Below are positions 22,830 through 34,470 of a stretch of 64,000 nucleotides of DNA, piece by piece (within the stretch, counting starts at the first letter, position 1; every line of letters starts with the position of its first letter). The stretch lies in contig NC_089230.1 in assembly GCF_963924675.1 (NCBI RefSeq), positions 70,113,223 to 70,177,222 on the forward strand. Direction: 5' to 3'. The position numbers and the translations under genes were made by a program. The DNA is from Phocoena phocoena. Taxonomy: Eukaryota > Chordata > Mammalia > Artiodactyla > Phocoenidae. The notes under the pieces were generated by a model. That model was given only the letters and a program-made list of their open reading frames with translations, made no database searches and was not told the origin of the DNA.

Positions 22830-23334
22830 GATTAATTTTGTTGTCTTTATTATCAGGTCAATGATGTTGAACTCTGATTCAACAGTTGTGCTTTATTTGT
22901 CCACTTCCAATTGGAAGTTTATTGTTTCGAATTACAAAGAAAAAGATGAACTCAATTTGTGACCAAGAGACAAAGGTTGGGGACTTGGCAATGGTGGGGG
23001 CAGACTTTGGACTTTGTGTTTGGGTTGGGAGATCGGGGTTGAGCAGTAAAGATTCTGATTGAAGGGACAGAACCACCAGAGTGGAGCACAGTAGAGGTCT
23101 GGGAAGGATGACCCTAGCATGGGGCTAGAAGATGAAGAAAACTGATGTGGAGAAAAGTCTGCTCCTAAGCGTTCTCCAGGGGGCCAGAGAAAACTATCAT
23201 AGAATTTTGGAACAGTTTTGTTGATGTGTTGACAGCTAAGGTTAGAGAGTTGTTTCCTTCTGAAAATCTCAAGTGTGTAGAGAATGAGCTCTTGCTGAAT
23301 ATTTCAGCTTTAGTTTAACTTCTTCCTGCATAAC
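22830..23334. other. Unique non-coding DNA
   Basis: Nothing recognised. Confidence 0.5.

Positions 23335-23374
<40 letters not shown>
23335..23374. repeat. (GT)n microsatellite
   Basis: About 18 GT units, uninterrupted. Confidence 0.97.
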
Positions 23375-23769
23375 TGTTTGTTTGTTGGCTGTGTGGAGTT
23401 GATTATATCCTAAATAAGTGAGATCTGAAAGGATAGAAGAAACGATGCAGCAGGGGGCAGGTAACCACAACAGTACTTTTATTTGTTTTGTGAACCAGCA
23501 GTCAGCAGAGCCCAGCACACTTGACTGATGGGGAGAGCGCATGGGCAGAGGCGGCTGTAATGCAATGTTCTCAGAATTTGGCTCCGTCTCTACCTGGTGA
23601 CAGCAGTTCGGAGTTGGGTAAAAATTCTAGCCCATCAGGATAAGGCGGTCACTAAAAGCTGTCTAGAACCTGAAAATTCCAAATAAGTGATGAGAGGAAG
23701 CATCAAAAAAAAGACATTTGCACTTCAAAAAACAAGCAATAAAAATACCAATTTCCCAAACAAGTAGGT
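23375..23769. other. Unique non-coding DNA
   Basis: Nothing recognised. Confidence 0.5.
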
Positions 23770-23965
23770 TAGGTGGCAATATTACTAGTTAACATTTCCT
23801 CATATGTTTCAATAAGTAAATCTCTGAATTTGGTATTATCTCCATTTTATAGTCTCAGAGGCTTGGGGTAGCTTGCCCAAAGTCACCGTCTGGTTAGGGA
23901 CCAAGCCTGGATTAGAACTGGGTCTGACTGGTACTAGAGAATGAACTCTCAACCACTCAGCTATG
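23770..23965 (-). repeat. MIR fragment, antisense
   Basis: 'attatctccattttatag', 'gcttgcccaaagtcacc', 'ggattagaactgggtctgac' and 'tctcaaccactcagctatgcc' are the reverse MIR landmarks in order. Confidence 0.85.
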
Positions 23966-23999
23966 CCTCCTTAAAAGATGACTCACCATAGTAGTCCTT

Positions 24000-24030
24000 A
24001 CACACACAAACACACACACGCACACACACC
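24000..24030. repeat. Short (CA)n tract
   Basis: CA units with A and G interruptions. Confidence 0.85.
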
Positions 24031-24090
24031 CCAAATTAGGAGTTGGTAGCTGAAATAAGATCAAAACATATCTTTTAAAGATTATATCTG

Positions 24091-24344
24091 AGCTTGGGAT
24101 TAACATATACACACTACTATATTTAAAATAGATAACCAACCAGGACCTACTGTATAGCACAAGAAAGTCTACTCAATATTCTGTAATAACCTGAATGGGA
24201 AAAGGATTTGAAAAAGTATAGATATATGTATAAGTATAACTGAATCACTTTGCTGTACACCTGAAACTAACACAACATTGTAAATCAACTCTACTCCAAT
24301 GTAAAATAAAAATTAAAAAAAAAGACACTGCCCCATCCAAAAAA
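24091..24344 (+). mobile_element. 5'-truncated L1 3'UTR with small 3' extension
   Basis: 'ttaacatatacacactactat', 'ggacctactgtatagcac', 'gtataactgaatcactttgc' and 'cacctgaaactaacacaaca' are older-type L1 3'UTR in sense. After the A run at 24314-24323 come 15 non-L1 bases (gacactgccccatcc), then a second A run. TSD taaagattatatctg (24076-24090) versus taaagatcttatctg (24345-24359), 13/15. Confidence 0.88.
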
Positions 24345-24478
24345 TAAAGATCTTATCTGTTGTGTAGGACAAATACCATACTTTCCATAGTGTACTTTTT
24401 TATTGGAATATGTAGATAAAGAACTAACTTTACCTAGTCATTCATATAATGTAGAGCATTGTAGAGCAACAACTTCCT

Positions 24479-24732
24479 TTATTTTTTTTTTCCTGGTGCA
24501 ACATATCATTTAATTCCCTTTGACAGGTTCAGGTTTACTCTTCTTTTTTTTTTTTTAACATCTTTATTGGAGTATAATTGCTTTACAATGTTGTGTTAGT
24601 CTCTGCTGTATAACAAAGTGAATCAGCTATATGTATACCTATGTCCCCATATCCCCTCCCTCTTGTGTCTCCCTCCCACCCTCCCTATCCCACCCCTCTA
24701 GGTCGTCACAAAGCACAGAGCTGATCTCCCTG
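24479..24732 (-). mobile_element. L1 3' end with ~50-nt 3' transduction
   Basis: In L1 sense (minus strand) the L1 3'UTR is followed by poly(A) (24542-24555), ~50 nt of non-L1 sequence (about 24492-24541), a second poly(A) (24481-24491) and then the TSD. TSD: gagcaacaacttcct (24464-24478) versus gaacaacaactttct (24733-24747), 13/15. The second A tail inside the TSD is the hallmark of a transduced 3' flank. Confidence 0.85.
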
Positions 24733-24747
24733 GAACAACAACTTTCT

Positions 24748-25875
24748 AATCTAGTTTCTCTGATGCTAAAATTCATTTGAGCAACTCAGGTCCTAGTGAC
24801 TTTCTATGGCAGGGGATAAGCTAAAATTCTTCTGGATGACTTCACTGCTGGGAATGCCCTTCTCTGGCAAACACTGCATGTAATATTAAAAGTCCTGGGA
24901 GCAGATAGGCTTGCAAAATGTGAAGAGCACTTGGCTTGTGAGCAGGGAGAGTATGGTAACCCTCAGACTGCCACTGGTACAAAGTGTCAGAGGAAGCAGT
25001 GCATATTACAGGGAAGCTGGAAGAATTAAAAAAGGGGGGTTTGTGTCATCTATTAATAGTCTGTTTTATTTTTTTAATTTTTATTTTTTAATAGTCTCTT
25101 TAAAAAGTCTGTCTTAGTAAAGCAAAGAATTTTCTTTGCAAAATCAGAAAACTGGAGGCTCAGAGCACACGTGTGTTCCAGATCCTTCTTAAATATTACT
25201 GAATCTGCAGATGTCTGTCTCCTCAGTCAGTACAGGAAGTGCTGGTCAGTTGTAAGGAAAGGTCAGCTGTCCACAGCACAGAACACTTCTGGGTCCTGAC
25301 AGTCACAGAAGACAGGGGACCGGACAGGAGTCAGGACTACAGCAAGGGTGTATGCAGCTGGGATGCAGGGTGGCTGCCACCCTCCTCGCCCTCCTAAGCC
25401 TCTGGACATGGCCTAGCTTCTGTGACCCGGGGGCCAGAACCACGGACAGTGCAGCAAGGAGCCTGTTCTCAGTCTTAGCTGGAGCCAGGGCTGAAGGTTT
25501 ACAACACTACAAGGACCATCCTTGTGCCTTCAGAGAATTCAGCTGACGTCTGGGGGGGTCTGTGGGCAGGGACTCCGGAGCAGGATTGCATATGCTCTTA
25601 CAGAAGCCGCCTCCCCAATGCATCTTCTCCCCAAACTTTACCCCCCAAGTGAGAAAGGCAAGCCACAAATAATATGGATTCTTTAAGAACCTTAATATTT
25701 GCCCCTCTTCTATGGTTATTCATAGAACATGTCATCAGTTTCATTTAGATGAGAAAAATATGAAAGCATTGTTTGCTCTGGTTATATATTAACACCTCAC
25801 TTTTCCATTTCACAGAGTTAGTGACTGGGGATGTGTGTGGGTATATGTATGTAAAGGTAGACACATACGAGTAGG
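24748..25875. other. Unique DNA
   Basis: No repeat recognised except short T-rich runs near 25060-25095. It contains a small signal-peptide-like open frame (separate entry). Confidence 0.5.
25352..25546 (+). other. Small ORF with signal-peptide-like start, doubtful
   Basis: A 64-codon ATG frame whose residues 7-22 (VAATLLALLSLWTWPS) form a hydrophobic core after a basic residue, followed by a plausible small-residue cleavage region. No family recognised, no downstream exon or dibasic processing sites seen, and upstream context is plain. It could be a chance frame in a locally GC-rich stretch. Confidence 0.15.
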
Positions 25876-26130
25876 AATACATGTTCTCATTTAATCCCTG
25901 TAACTTTATAAAATAATATTATTCATATATACATATGTAATACATATACCTCTATACATATGTACATATCTACATACACATTAACTTTATAAAATGGCAT
26001 GCCCATTTTATTAAAGAAAAAACTGGGACTCGGAGAAATTGACTGACAAACTTGAAAAGTTGATGTTCCTGAGAGGCACAGCCTGCATGAGAGCACAGGG
26101 CTTCTGACTGAGTCCCAGGCCCTTTGAACA
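25876..26130 (-). repeat. Possible MIR fragment with AT-rich expansion
   Basis: 'catttaatccctgtaacttta' and, after an AT-rich run (25905-25985), 'cccattttattaaagaaaaaactgggactcgga' resemble antisense MIR. The phrase taactttataaaat occurs on both sides of the AT-rich run (25901, 25982), so the run may be an internal duplication. Confidence 0.4.
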
Positions 26131-26239
26131 CTCCCTCGCCCCCAGTTTCAACTCAATGTCAAGCCCACTGACTGCCTTCTCCAGGTACGCTTGAGTCAGG
26201 ACTGTCCTGGGATGTTTAGCCACCTGGCACAAGTCATCA

Positions 26240-26400
26240 AAATAAAAAAGTAAGGGGACAGAGAGTTTTGAGGGCATTAACCCACTGTGGTCCCCTTTGC
26301 CTGGCAAAGCAATAAAGCTATTCTTTTCTACTTCACCCAAAACCCTGTCTCTGAGATTCAGTTCAGTGTTCAGCATCAGAGACATGCATGCAGAAGGTGG
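26240..26400 (+). mobile_element. Possible ERV1-type LTR 3' portion
   Basis: 'gtggtcccctttgcctggca' followed by caataaagctattcttttct and 'cctgtctctgagatt' is the polyadenylation/R-U5 layout common in gammaretrovirus-like LTRs. Only this piece is seen: no internal coding region, no paired LTR. The 153-codon minus frame overlapping it starts with a non-ATG codon and is not a gene. Confidence 0.4.
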
Positions 26401-26903
26401 AAGCGAATGAGCTGGCTGGGTGCTGAGGATGAGGCTCCATAGAGAGGAGATAAAAGTCCCTGTGTTTCTCACTCTCTGGGATTCTCTGGTAATGTTTCAG
26501 CACCTTCAACTGAACTTCTGTACTTTTTGCAAGAAGCAAGATTAGGGTTAGTCTGCTAGCAGGGAGCTAAGCTTTTACAGAGGCAGTGAGTACACAAAGC
26601 AGTGAGAGCAGCACCGCCAAGCTCCCTTCTCTCCCGGGAACCACACTCAGCATCTGAGCATTGAACCGCTGGTTGGGGTCAAGTTCAAGTTTGCTCCAGC
26701 GTCTCGTTCTCCTGGGACCAGTCGCCTCCCACAGCTGAGTCTGTGCCTTGTGGCAGGACCATCAAAGGGGCAAAGGAAACAAAGAGATGGGGCAACTCTT
26801 AATGTTTTGTGTTGAAATGGGTTGACATCCGCTCCTCAGAGTTCCAAAGGCCAAAGTTCCAAAGTCCATATGAGGGAAAGACTCTTCCCAGGGGTTTTCT
26901 CTG
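26401..26903. other. Unique non-coding DNA
   Basis: No feature recognised before the L1 start. Confidence 0.45.
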
Positions 26904-27556
26904 AAGATGGGGGAGGAGTAAGATGTGGAGATCATCTTCCTCTCCACAGATAAATCAAAAATACATCTACATGTGGAACAACTCCTACAGAACACCTACT
27001 GAATGCTGGCAGAAGACCTCAGACCTCCCAAAAGGCAAAAACTCCCCATGTACCTGGTTGTGTGGCTGACAGGGTCTTGGCGCTCCAGCTGGGCATCAGG
27101 CCTGAGCCTCTGAGATGGAAGAGCCGAGTTCAGGACATTAGACCACCAGAGACTGCCCGGCCCCATGTAATATCATTCAGCAAGAGCTCTCCCAGAGCTC
27201 TCCATCTCAATGCTAAGACCCAGCTCCACTCAATGACCAGCAAGCTACAGTGCTGGAAACCCCATGCCAAACAACTAACAAGATAGGAACACAACCCCAC
27301 CCATTAGCAGAGAGGCTGCCTAAAATCATACTAAGTTCATAGAAACACCAAAACACACCACTGGATGCAGCCCTGCCTACCTGAAAGACAAGATCCAGCC
27401 TCATCCACCAGAACACAGGCATCAGTCCCCTCTACCAGAAAACCTACACAATCCACTGAACCAACCTTACCCACTGTGGGCAGACACCAAAAACAACAGA
27501 AACTATGAACATGTAGCCTGCAAAAAGGAGACCCCAAACACAGTAAGTTAAGCAAA

Positions 27557-28435
27557 ATGAGAAGACAGAGAAATACACAGCAGATGAAAGAGCAAGGTAA
27601 AAACCCACCAGACCAAACAAATAAAAAGGAAATAGGCAGTCTCCCTGAAAAAGAATTCAGAGTAATGATAGTAAAGATGATACAAAACCATGGAAGTAGA
27701 ATGGAGAAAATAAAAGAAACATTTAACAAGGACCTAGAAGAACTAAAAAGCAAACAAACAATGATGAACAACACAATAAATGAACAATAGCTGAATAAAT
27801 GAGGCAGAAGAATGGATAAGTAACCTGGAATATAAAATAGTGGAAATAACTACGGCAGAGCAGAATAAAGAAAAAAGAATGAAAAGAATTGAGCACAGTC
27901 TCAGAGACCTCTGGGACAACATTAAATGCACCAACATTCGAATTGTAGGGCTCCCAGAAGAAGAAGAGAAAAAGAAAGGGACTGAGAAAATATTTGAAGA
28001 GATTATAGTTGAAAACTTCCCTAACATGGGAAAGGAAATAGTCAATCAAGTCCAGGAAGTGCAGAGAGTCCCGTACTCCCATACAGGATAAATCCAAGGA
28101 GAAACACGCCAAGACGTATATTAATCAAACTATCAAAAATGAAATACAAAGAAAAAATATTAAAAACAGCAAGGCAAAATCAACAAATAACATACAAGGG
28201 AATCCCCATAAGGTTAACAGCTGATGTTTCAGCAGAAACTCTGTAAGCCAGAAGGGAGTGGCAGGACATATTTAAAGTGATGAAAGGGAAAAACCTACAG
28301 CCAAGATTACTCTACCCAGCAAGGATCTCATTCAGATTCAACAGAGAAATTAAAACCTTTACAGACAAGCAAAAGCTAAGAGAATTCATCATTACCAAAC
28401 CAGCTTTACAACAAATGTTAAAGGAACTTCTCTAG
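27557..28435 (+). pseudogene. L1 ORF1 remnant
   Basis: L1 ORF1p is the RNA-binding chaperone that coats L1 RNA. The start reads MRRQRNTQQMKEQ and runs to a stop at 27788, after which a deletion in the coiled-coil region removes residues. The RRM part (27840-28091) keeps NTKEK-type charged sequence and 'NIRIVGLPEEEE'. A further frameshift follows near 28080, and the C-terminal domain runs in another frame to the stop at 28433-28435 (KELL). Inactive. Confidence 0.9.
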
Positions 28436-28493
28436 GCAGGAAACACGAGAGAAGGAAAAGGCCTACTATAACAAACCTAAAACAATTAAGAAA

Positions 28494-31400
28494 ATGGTAA
28501 TAGGAACATACATATCGATAATTACCTTAAATGTAAGTGGATTAAATGCTCCCACCAAAAGACATAGACTGGCTGAATGGATACAAAAACAAGACCCATA
28601 TATATGCTGTCTACACGAGACCCACTTCAGACCTAGGGACACATACAGACTGAAAGTTAGGATATGGAAAAAGATATTCCATGCAAATGGAGATCAATAG
28701 AAAGCTGGAGTAGCAATTCTCATATCAGAAAAAATAGACTTTAAAATAAAGACTATTACAAGAGACAAGGACACTACATAATGATCAAAGGACTGATCCA
28801 AGAAGAAGATATAACGACTGTAAATATTTATGCAGCCAACATGGGAGCACCTCAATACATAAGGCAAATGCTAACAGTCATAAAAGGAGAAATCGACAGT
28901 AACACAATAATAGTAGGGAACTTTAATGCCCCACTTTCACCAACGTACAGATCATCCAAAATGAAAATAAATAAGGAAGCACAAGCTTTAAATGACACAT
29001 TAAACAAGATGGACTTATTTTATAATTATAGGACAGTCCATCCACAGACAACAGAATACACTTTCTTCTCAAGTGCTCATGGACATTCTCCAGGAAAGAT
29101 CATATCCTGGGTCACAAATCAAGCCTTGGTAAATTTATGAAAATTGAAATCATATAAAGTATCTTTTCTGACCACAACACTATGAGACTGGATATCAAAT
29201 ACAAGAAAAAAACTCTAAAAAATGCAAACACACGGAGGCTAAACAATATGCTACTAAATAACCAAGAGATCACTGAAGAAATGAAAGAGAAAATTTAAAA
29301 AACCCTAGAAACAAATGACAATGAAAACACGATGACCCAAAACCTATTGGATGCAGCAAAACCAGTTCTAAGAGGGAAGTTTATAGCAATAGAATCCTAC
29401 CTCAGGAAACAAGAAGAATCTCAAATAAACAGCCTAACCTTACACCTAAAGCAATTACAGAAAGAAGAGCAAAAAACTCCCAATGTTAGCAGAAGGAAAG
29501 AAATCATAAAGATCAGATCAGAAATAAATGGAAAACAAATGAAGGGTATGATAGCAAAGATCAATAAAACTAAAAGCTGGTTCTTTGAGAAGATAAAAAA
29601 GATTGAAAAACCATTAGCCAGACTCATCAAGAAAAAAAGGGAGAAGACTCAAATCAATAGAATTAGAAATGAAACAGGAGAAGTACCCATGGACTGCAGA
29701 TATACAATGGACCATGAGAGATTACTACAAGCAACTATATGCCAATAAAATGGACAACCTGCAAGAAATGGACAAATTCTTAGAAAAACATAACCTTCCG
29801 AGACTGAACCAGGAAGAAATAGAAAACATAAACAGACCAACCACAAAACTGAAATTGAAACTGTGATTTAAAATCTTCCAACAAACAAAATCCCAGGACC
29901 AGATGGCTTCACAGGAGAATTCTATCAAACATTTAGAGAAGAGCTAACACCTATCCTTCTCAAACTCTTCCAAAATATAGCAGAGGGAGGAACACTCCCA
30001 AACTCATTCTACGAGGCCACCATCACCCTGATACCAAAACCAGACAAAGATGTCACAAAAAAAGAAAACTACAGGCCAATATCTCTGATGAACATAGATG
30101 CAAAAATCCTCAACAAAACACTAGCAAACAGAATGTAGCAACACATTAAAAGGATCATACACCATGATCAAGTGGGGTTTATCCCAGGAATGCAAGGATT
30201 CTTCAACATACGAAAATCATTCAATGTGATACACCATATTAACAAATGGGAAGATAAAAACCATATGATAATCTCAATGGATGCAGAAAAAGCTTTTGAC
30301 AAAATTCAACACCCATTTACAATAAAAACTCTCCAGAAAGTAGGCATAGAGGGAACTTACCTCAACATAATTAAGGCCGTATATGACAAACCCACAGCCA
30401 ACATCGTTCTCAATGGTGAAAAATTGAAACCATTTCTTCCAAGATCAGGAACAAGACAAAGATGCCCACCCTCACCACTATAATTCAACTTAGTTTTGGA
30501 AGTTTTACCCACAGCAATCAGAGAAGAAAAAGAAAAGGAATCCAAATTGGAAAAGTAAAACTGTCACTCTTTGCAGATGACATGATCCTATATATAGTGA
30601 ACCCTAAAGATGCTACCAGAAAACTACTAGAGCTAATCAATGAATTTGGTAAAGTAGCAGGATACAAAATTAATGCACAGAAATCTCTTGCATTCCTATA
30701 CACCAACGATGAAAAATCTGAAAGAGAAATTAAGGAAACACTCCCATTTACCATTGCAACAAAAAGAATAAAATACCTAGGAATAAACCTACCTAAGGCA
30801 GACAAAAGACCTGTGTGCAGAAAACTATAAGACACTGATGATAGAAATTAAATATAATATAAACACATGGAGAGATATACCATGTTCTTGGAATGGAAGA
30901 ATCAACATTGTGACAATGACTCTACTACCCAAAGCAATCTACAGATTCACTGCAATCCCTATAAAACTGCCAATGGCATTTTTCACAGAACTACCAACAA
31001 AAAACTTCACAATTTGTGTGGAAACACAACAGACCCCAAATAACCAAAGCAATCTTGAGAAAGAAAAACGGAGCTGGAGAAATCAGGGGCCCTGACTTCA
31101 GACTATACTACAAAGCTACAATAATCAAGACAGTATGGTACTGGCACAAAAACAGAAATATAGATCAATGGAACAGGATAGAAAGCCCAGAGATAAACTC
31201 ATGCACATATGGTCACCTTATTTTTGATAAAGGAGGCAGGAATATACAGTGGAGAAAAGACAGCCTCTTCAATAAGTGGTGCTGGGAAAGCTGAAGAACT
31301 ACATGTAAAAGAATGAAATTAGAACACTCCCTAACACCAAACACAGAAATAAACTCAAAATGGATTAAAGACCTAAATGTAAGGCCAGACACTATCAAAT

Positions 31401-32174
31401 TCTTAGAGGAAAACATAGGCAGAACACTCTAGGACATAAATCACAGCAAGATCCTTTTTGACCCACCTCCTAGAGAAATGGAAATAAAACCAAAAATAAA
31501 CAAATGGGACCTAGTGAAACTAAAAGCTTTTGCACAGCAAGGAAACCATAAACAAGACCAAAAGACAACCCTCAGAATGGGAGAAAATATTTGCAAATGA
31601 AGCAACTGACAAAAGATTAATTTCCAAAATTTACAAGCAGCTAATGCAGCTCAATATCAAAAAAACAAAATACCCAATCCAAAAATGGGCAAAAGACCTA
31701 AATAGACATTTCTCCAAAGAAGATATACAGGCAGCCAACAAACACATGAAAGAATACTCAACATCACTAATCATTAGAGAAATGGAAATCAGAACTACAA
31801 CGAGGTATCACCTCACACCAGTCAGAATGGCCATCATCAAAAAATCTACAAACAGTAAATGCTGGAGAGGATGTGGAGAAAAGGGAACCCTCTTGCGCTG
31901 TTGGTGGGAATGTAAATTGATACAGCCACCATGGAGAACAGTATGGAAGTTCCTTAGAAAACTAAAAATAGAACTACCATATGACCCAGCAATCCCACTA
32001 CTGGGCATATACCCTGAGAAAACCATAATTCAAAAAGAGTCATGTACCACAATGTTCATTGCAGCTCTATTTACAATAGCCAGGACATGGAAGCAACCTA
32101 AGTGTCTATCAACAGATGAATGGATAAAGAGGATGTGGCACATATACACAGTGGAATATTACTCAGGCATATAA
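28494..32174 (+). pseudogene. L1 ORF2 remnant (endonuclease - reverse transcriptase)
   Basis: Full-length by position but split into about ten frames. The endonuclease start has 'ITLNVSGLNAPTKRHRLAEW' (28500-28590), with stops from 28698. The reverse transcriptase region keeps '[15 protein letters not shown]' (about 30275-30320) and the catalytic FADD motif in '[10 protein letters not shown]' (about 30570-30600). There is an in-frame stop at about 30136 (agaatgtagcaa). The cysteine-rich C-terminus ([24 protein letters not shown]) is open in 31530-32174. Not functional. Confidence 0.93.
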
Positions 32175-32702
32175 AGAAACGATATTGAGTTATTTGTGGT
32201 GAGGTGGATGGACCTAGAGTCTGTCATACCGAGTGAAGTAAGTCAGAAAGAGAAAAACAAATACCATATGCTAACACATATATATGGAATCTAAAAAAAA
32301 AAAGGTTCTGACAAACCTAGGGGCAGGACAGGAATAAAGACGGAGACATAGAGAATGGACTTGAGGATACGGGTAGGGGAAAGTGTAAGCTTGGATGAAG
32401 TGAGAGAGTGGCATGGAGTAATATACACTACCAAATGTAAAATAGATTGCTAGTGGGAAGCAGCCGCATAGCAGAGGGAGATCAGCTGGGTGCTCTGTGA
32501 CCACCTATAGGGGTGAGATAGGGAAGGTGGGAGGGAGATGCAAGTGGGAGGAGATATGGGGATATGTGTATATGTATGGCTGATTCACTTTGTTATAAAG
32601 CAGAAACTAACACAGCATTGTAAAGCAATTATACTCCAATAAAGATATTGAAGAAAAAAAGAATAGCCTTTTCTAAAAATTAAATCAAATATAAAAAAAG
32701 AA

Positions 32703-34127
32703 AGAATATACAATGGAGAAAGGACAGCCTCTTCAATAAGCGGTGCTGGGAATACTGGACAGCTACATGTAAAGGAATGAAATTAGAACACTCCCTGTCA
32801 CCATACACAAAAATAAACTCAAAATGGATTAAAGACCTAAATATAAGGCCAGACACTATAAAACTCTTAGAGGAAAACATAGGCAGAACACTCCATGACA
32901 TAAATCACACCAAGATCCTTTTTGACCTACCTCCTAGAGAAGTGGAAATAAAAACAAAAATAAACAAATGGAACCTAATGGAACTTAAAAGCTTTTGCAC
33001 AGCAAAGGAAACCATAAAGAGGATGAAAAGACAGCCCTCAGAATGGGAGAAAATATTTACAAACGAAGCAACTGACAAAGGATTAATCTCCAAAGTATAC
33101 AGGCAGCTCATGCAGCTCAATATCAAAAAAACAAACAACCCAATCCAAAAATGGGCAGAAGACCTAAATAGATATTTCTCCAAAGAAGATATACAGATTG
33201 CCAACAAACACATGAAAGGATGCTCAACGTCACTAATCATTAGAGAAACGCAACTCAAAACTACAATGAGGTATCACCTCACACCAGTCAGAATGGCCAT
33301 CATCAAAAAATCTACAAACAATAAATGCTGGAGATGGTGTGGAGAAAAGGGAACCCTCTTGCACTGTTGGTGGGAATGTAAATTGATACAGCCACCATGG
33401 AGAACAGTATGGAGGTTCCTTAAAAACTAAAAATAGAACTACCATATGACCCAGCAATCCCACCTCTGGGCATATACCCTGAGAAAACCATAATTCAAAA
33501 AGAGACATGTACCACAATATTTATTGCAGCACTATTTATAATAGCCAGGACATGGAAGCAACCTAAGTGTCCATCGACACATGAATGGGTAAAGAAGGTG
33601 TGGGACATATATACAGTGGAATATTACTCAGCCATAAAAAGAAATGAAATTGAGTAATTTGCAGTGAGGTGGATGGACCTAGACAGAGTCTGTCATATAG
33701 AGTGAAGTAAGTCAGAAAGAGAAAAACAAATACTGTATGCTAACACATATATATGGAATCTAAAAAAGAAAAAAAAATGTTCTTATGAACCTAGGGGCAG
33801 GACAGGAACGACGACGCAGATGTAGAGAATGGACTTGAGGACATGGGGAGTGGGAAGGGGAAGCTGAGATTAAGAGAGAGAGGCATGGACATATATATAC
33901 TACCAAATGTAAAGTAGATAGCTAGTGGGAAGCAGCTGCATAGCACAAGGAGATCAGCTGGGTGCTTTGTGACCACCTAGAGGGGTGGGATAGGGAGGGT
34001 GGGAGGGAGGGAGATGCAAGAGGGAAGAGATATGGGGACATATGTATATGTATAGCTGATTCACTTTGTTATACAGCAGAAACTAACACAACAGTGTAAA
34101 GCAATTATACTGCAATAAAATGTTAAA
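32703..34127 (+). mobile_element. 5'-truncated L1, tandem behind the previous one
   Basis: It begins inside ORF2 at the sequence matching 31243 of the upstream element and continues through the ORF2 end, 3'UTR and A tail (34115-34140). It sits 43 bp behind the upstream element's tail in the same orientation. Both flanks are A/G-rich (aaaaaaagaaag), so a TSD is plausible but not provable. Sequence differences from the upstream copy argue for a separate insertion rather than a recent duplication. Confidence 0.93.
32777..33655 (+). pseudogene. L1 ORF2 C-terminal remnant
   Basis: 217 open codons (32777-33430) covering the connection and cysteine-rich regions ([19 protein letters not shown]). A one-base loss near 33422 then shifts the frame, and the end of ORF2 continues in another frame. 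Confidence 0.88.
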
Positions 34128-34299
34128 AAAAAAAAGAAAGAAAGAAAGCGCGCCCGCACAGCACATGCAGAAGCACACCTCCTGCCCGTGGGGTCTGATT
34201 TCACTGAAGTTGACTTCTTTTTTGCAGGACTGGGGTTAAGCTTTCATTGGCTGACCTTCCACAGTGGGGAGTTTAGTCGATTGTTCAACAACGTAGGAG

Positions 34300-34470
34300 G
34301 TGGTGTGGTGTGGAGGAAAGAGTGGGGGTGGTTTGCAGCTGCACTGACCTTGGTTGGAATCCTGACTGTAGCACTTAGGGGACACTTATGTGTCCTCTGC
34401 AAATTACTTTGTGAACTTGCTTTCCTAATCTGTGAAGTGAGGATGACAGTACCTTCCAGAGCTGCGGTCT
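34300..34470 (+). repeat. MIR fragment
   Basis: 'ttggaatcctgactgtagcac', 'gcaaattactttgtgaacttgc' and 'ctaatctgtgaagtgaggatgacagtacc' follow the MIR order in sense. Confidence 0.75.

Larger units (their letters stand above)
26904..32660 (+). mobile_element. Long L1 element, spliced 5'UTR, inactive
   Basis: It starts 'gaagatgggggaggagtaag', the L1 5' end, and ends with an A-rich tail at about 32650-32660, so it is close to end-complete. The 5'UTR is short: cctgg at 27053-27057 is joined directly to ttgtgtggctgacaggg, skipping the 1404 bp present in the element at 17491. Both ORFs are broken by stops, frameshifts and deletions. No convincing TSD: only ttttct is shared by the two flanks. Confidence 0.95.

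Noticed and set aside
26240..26400. Provirus
   Set aside because: Only a polyadenylation/R-U5-like piece is visible, with no internal retroviral region or partner LTR.
26011..26472. 153-codon minus-strand open frame
   Set aside because: Starts at a non-ATG codon and overlaps an LTR-like piece and a MIR-like piece in antisense.
28494..32174. Active L1 ORF2
   Set aside because: Multiple stops and frameshifts break the frame, although the FADD motif remains.
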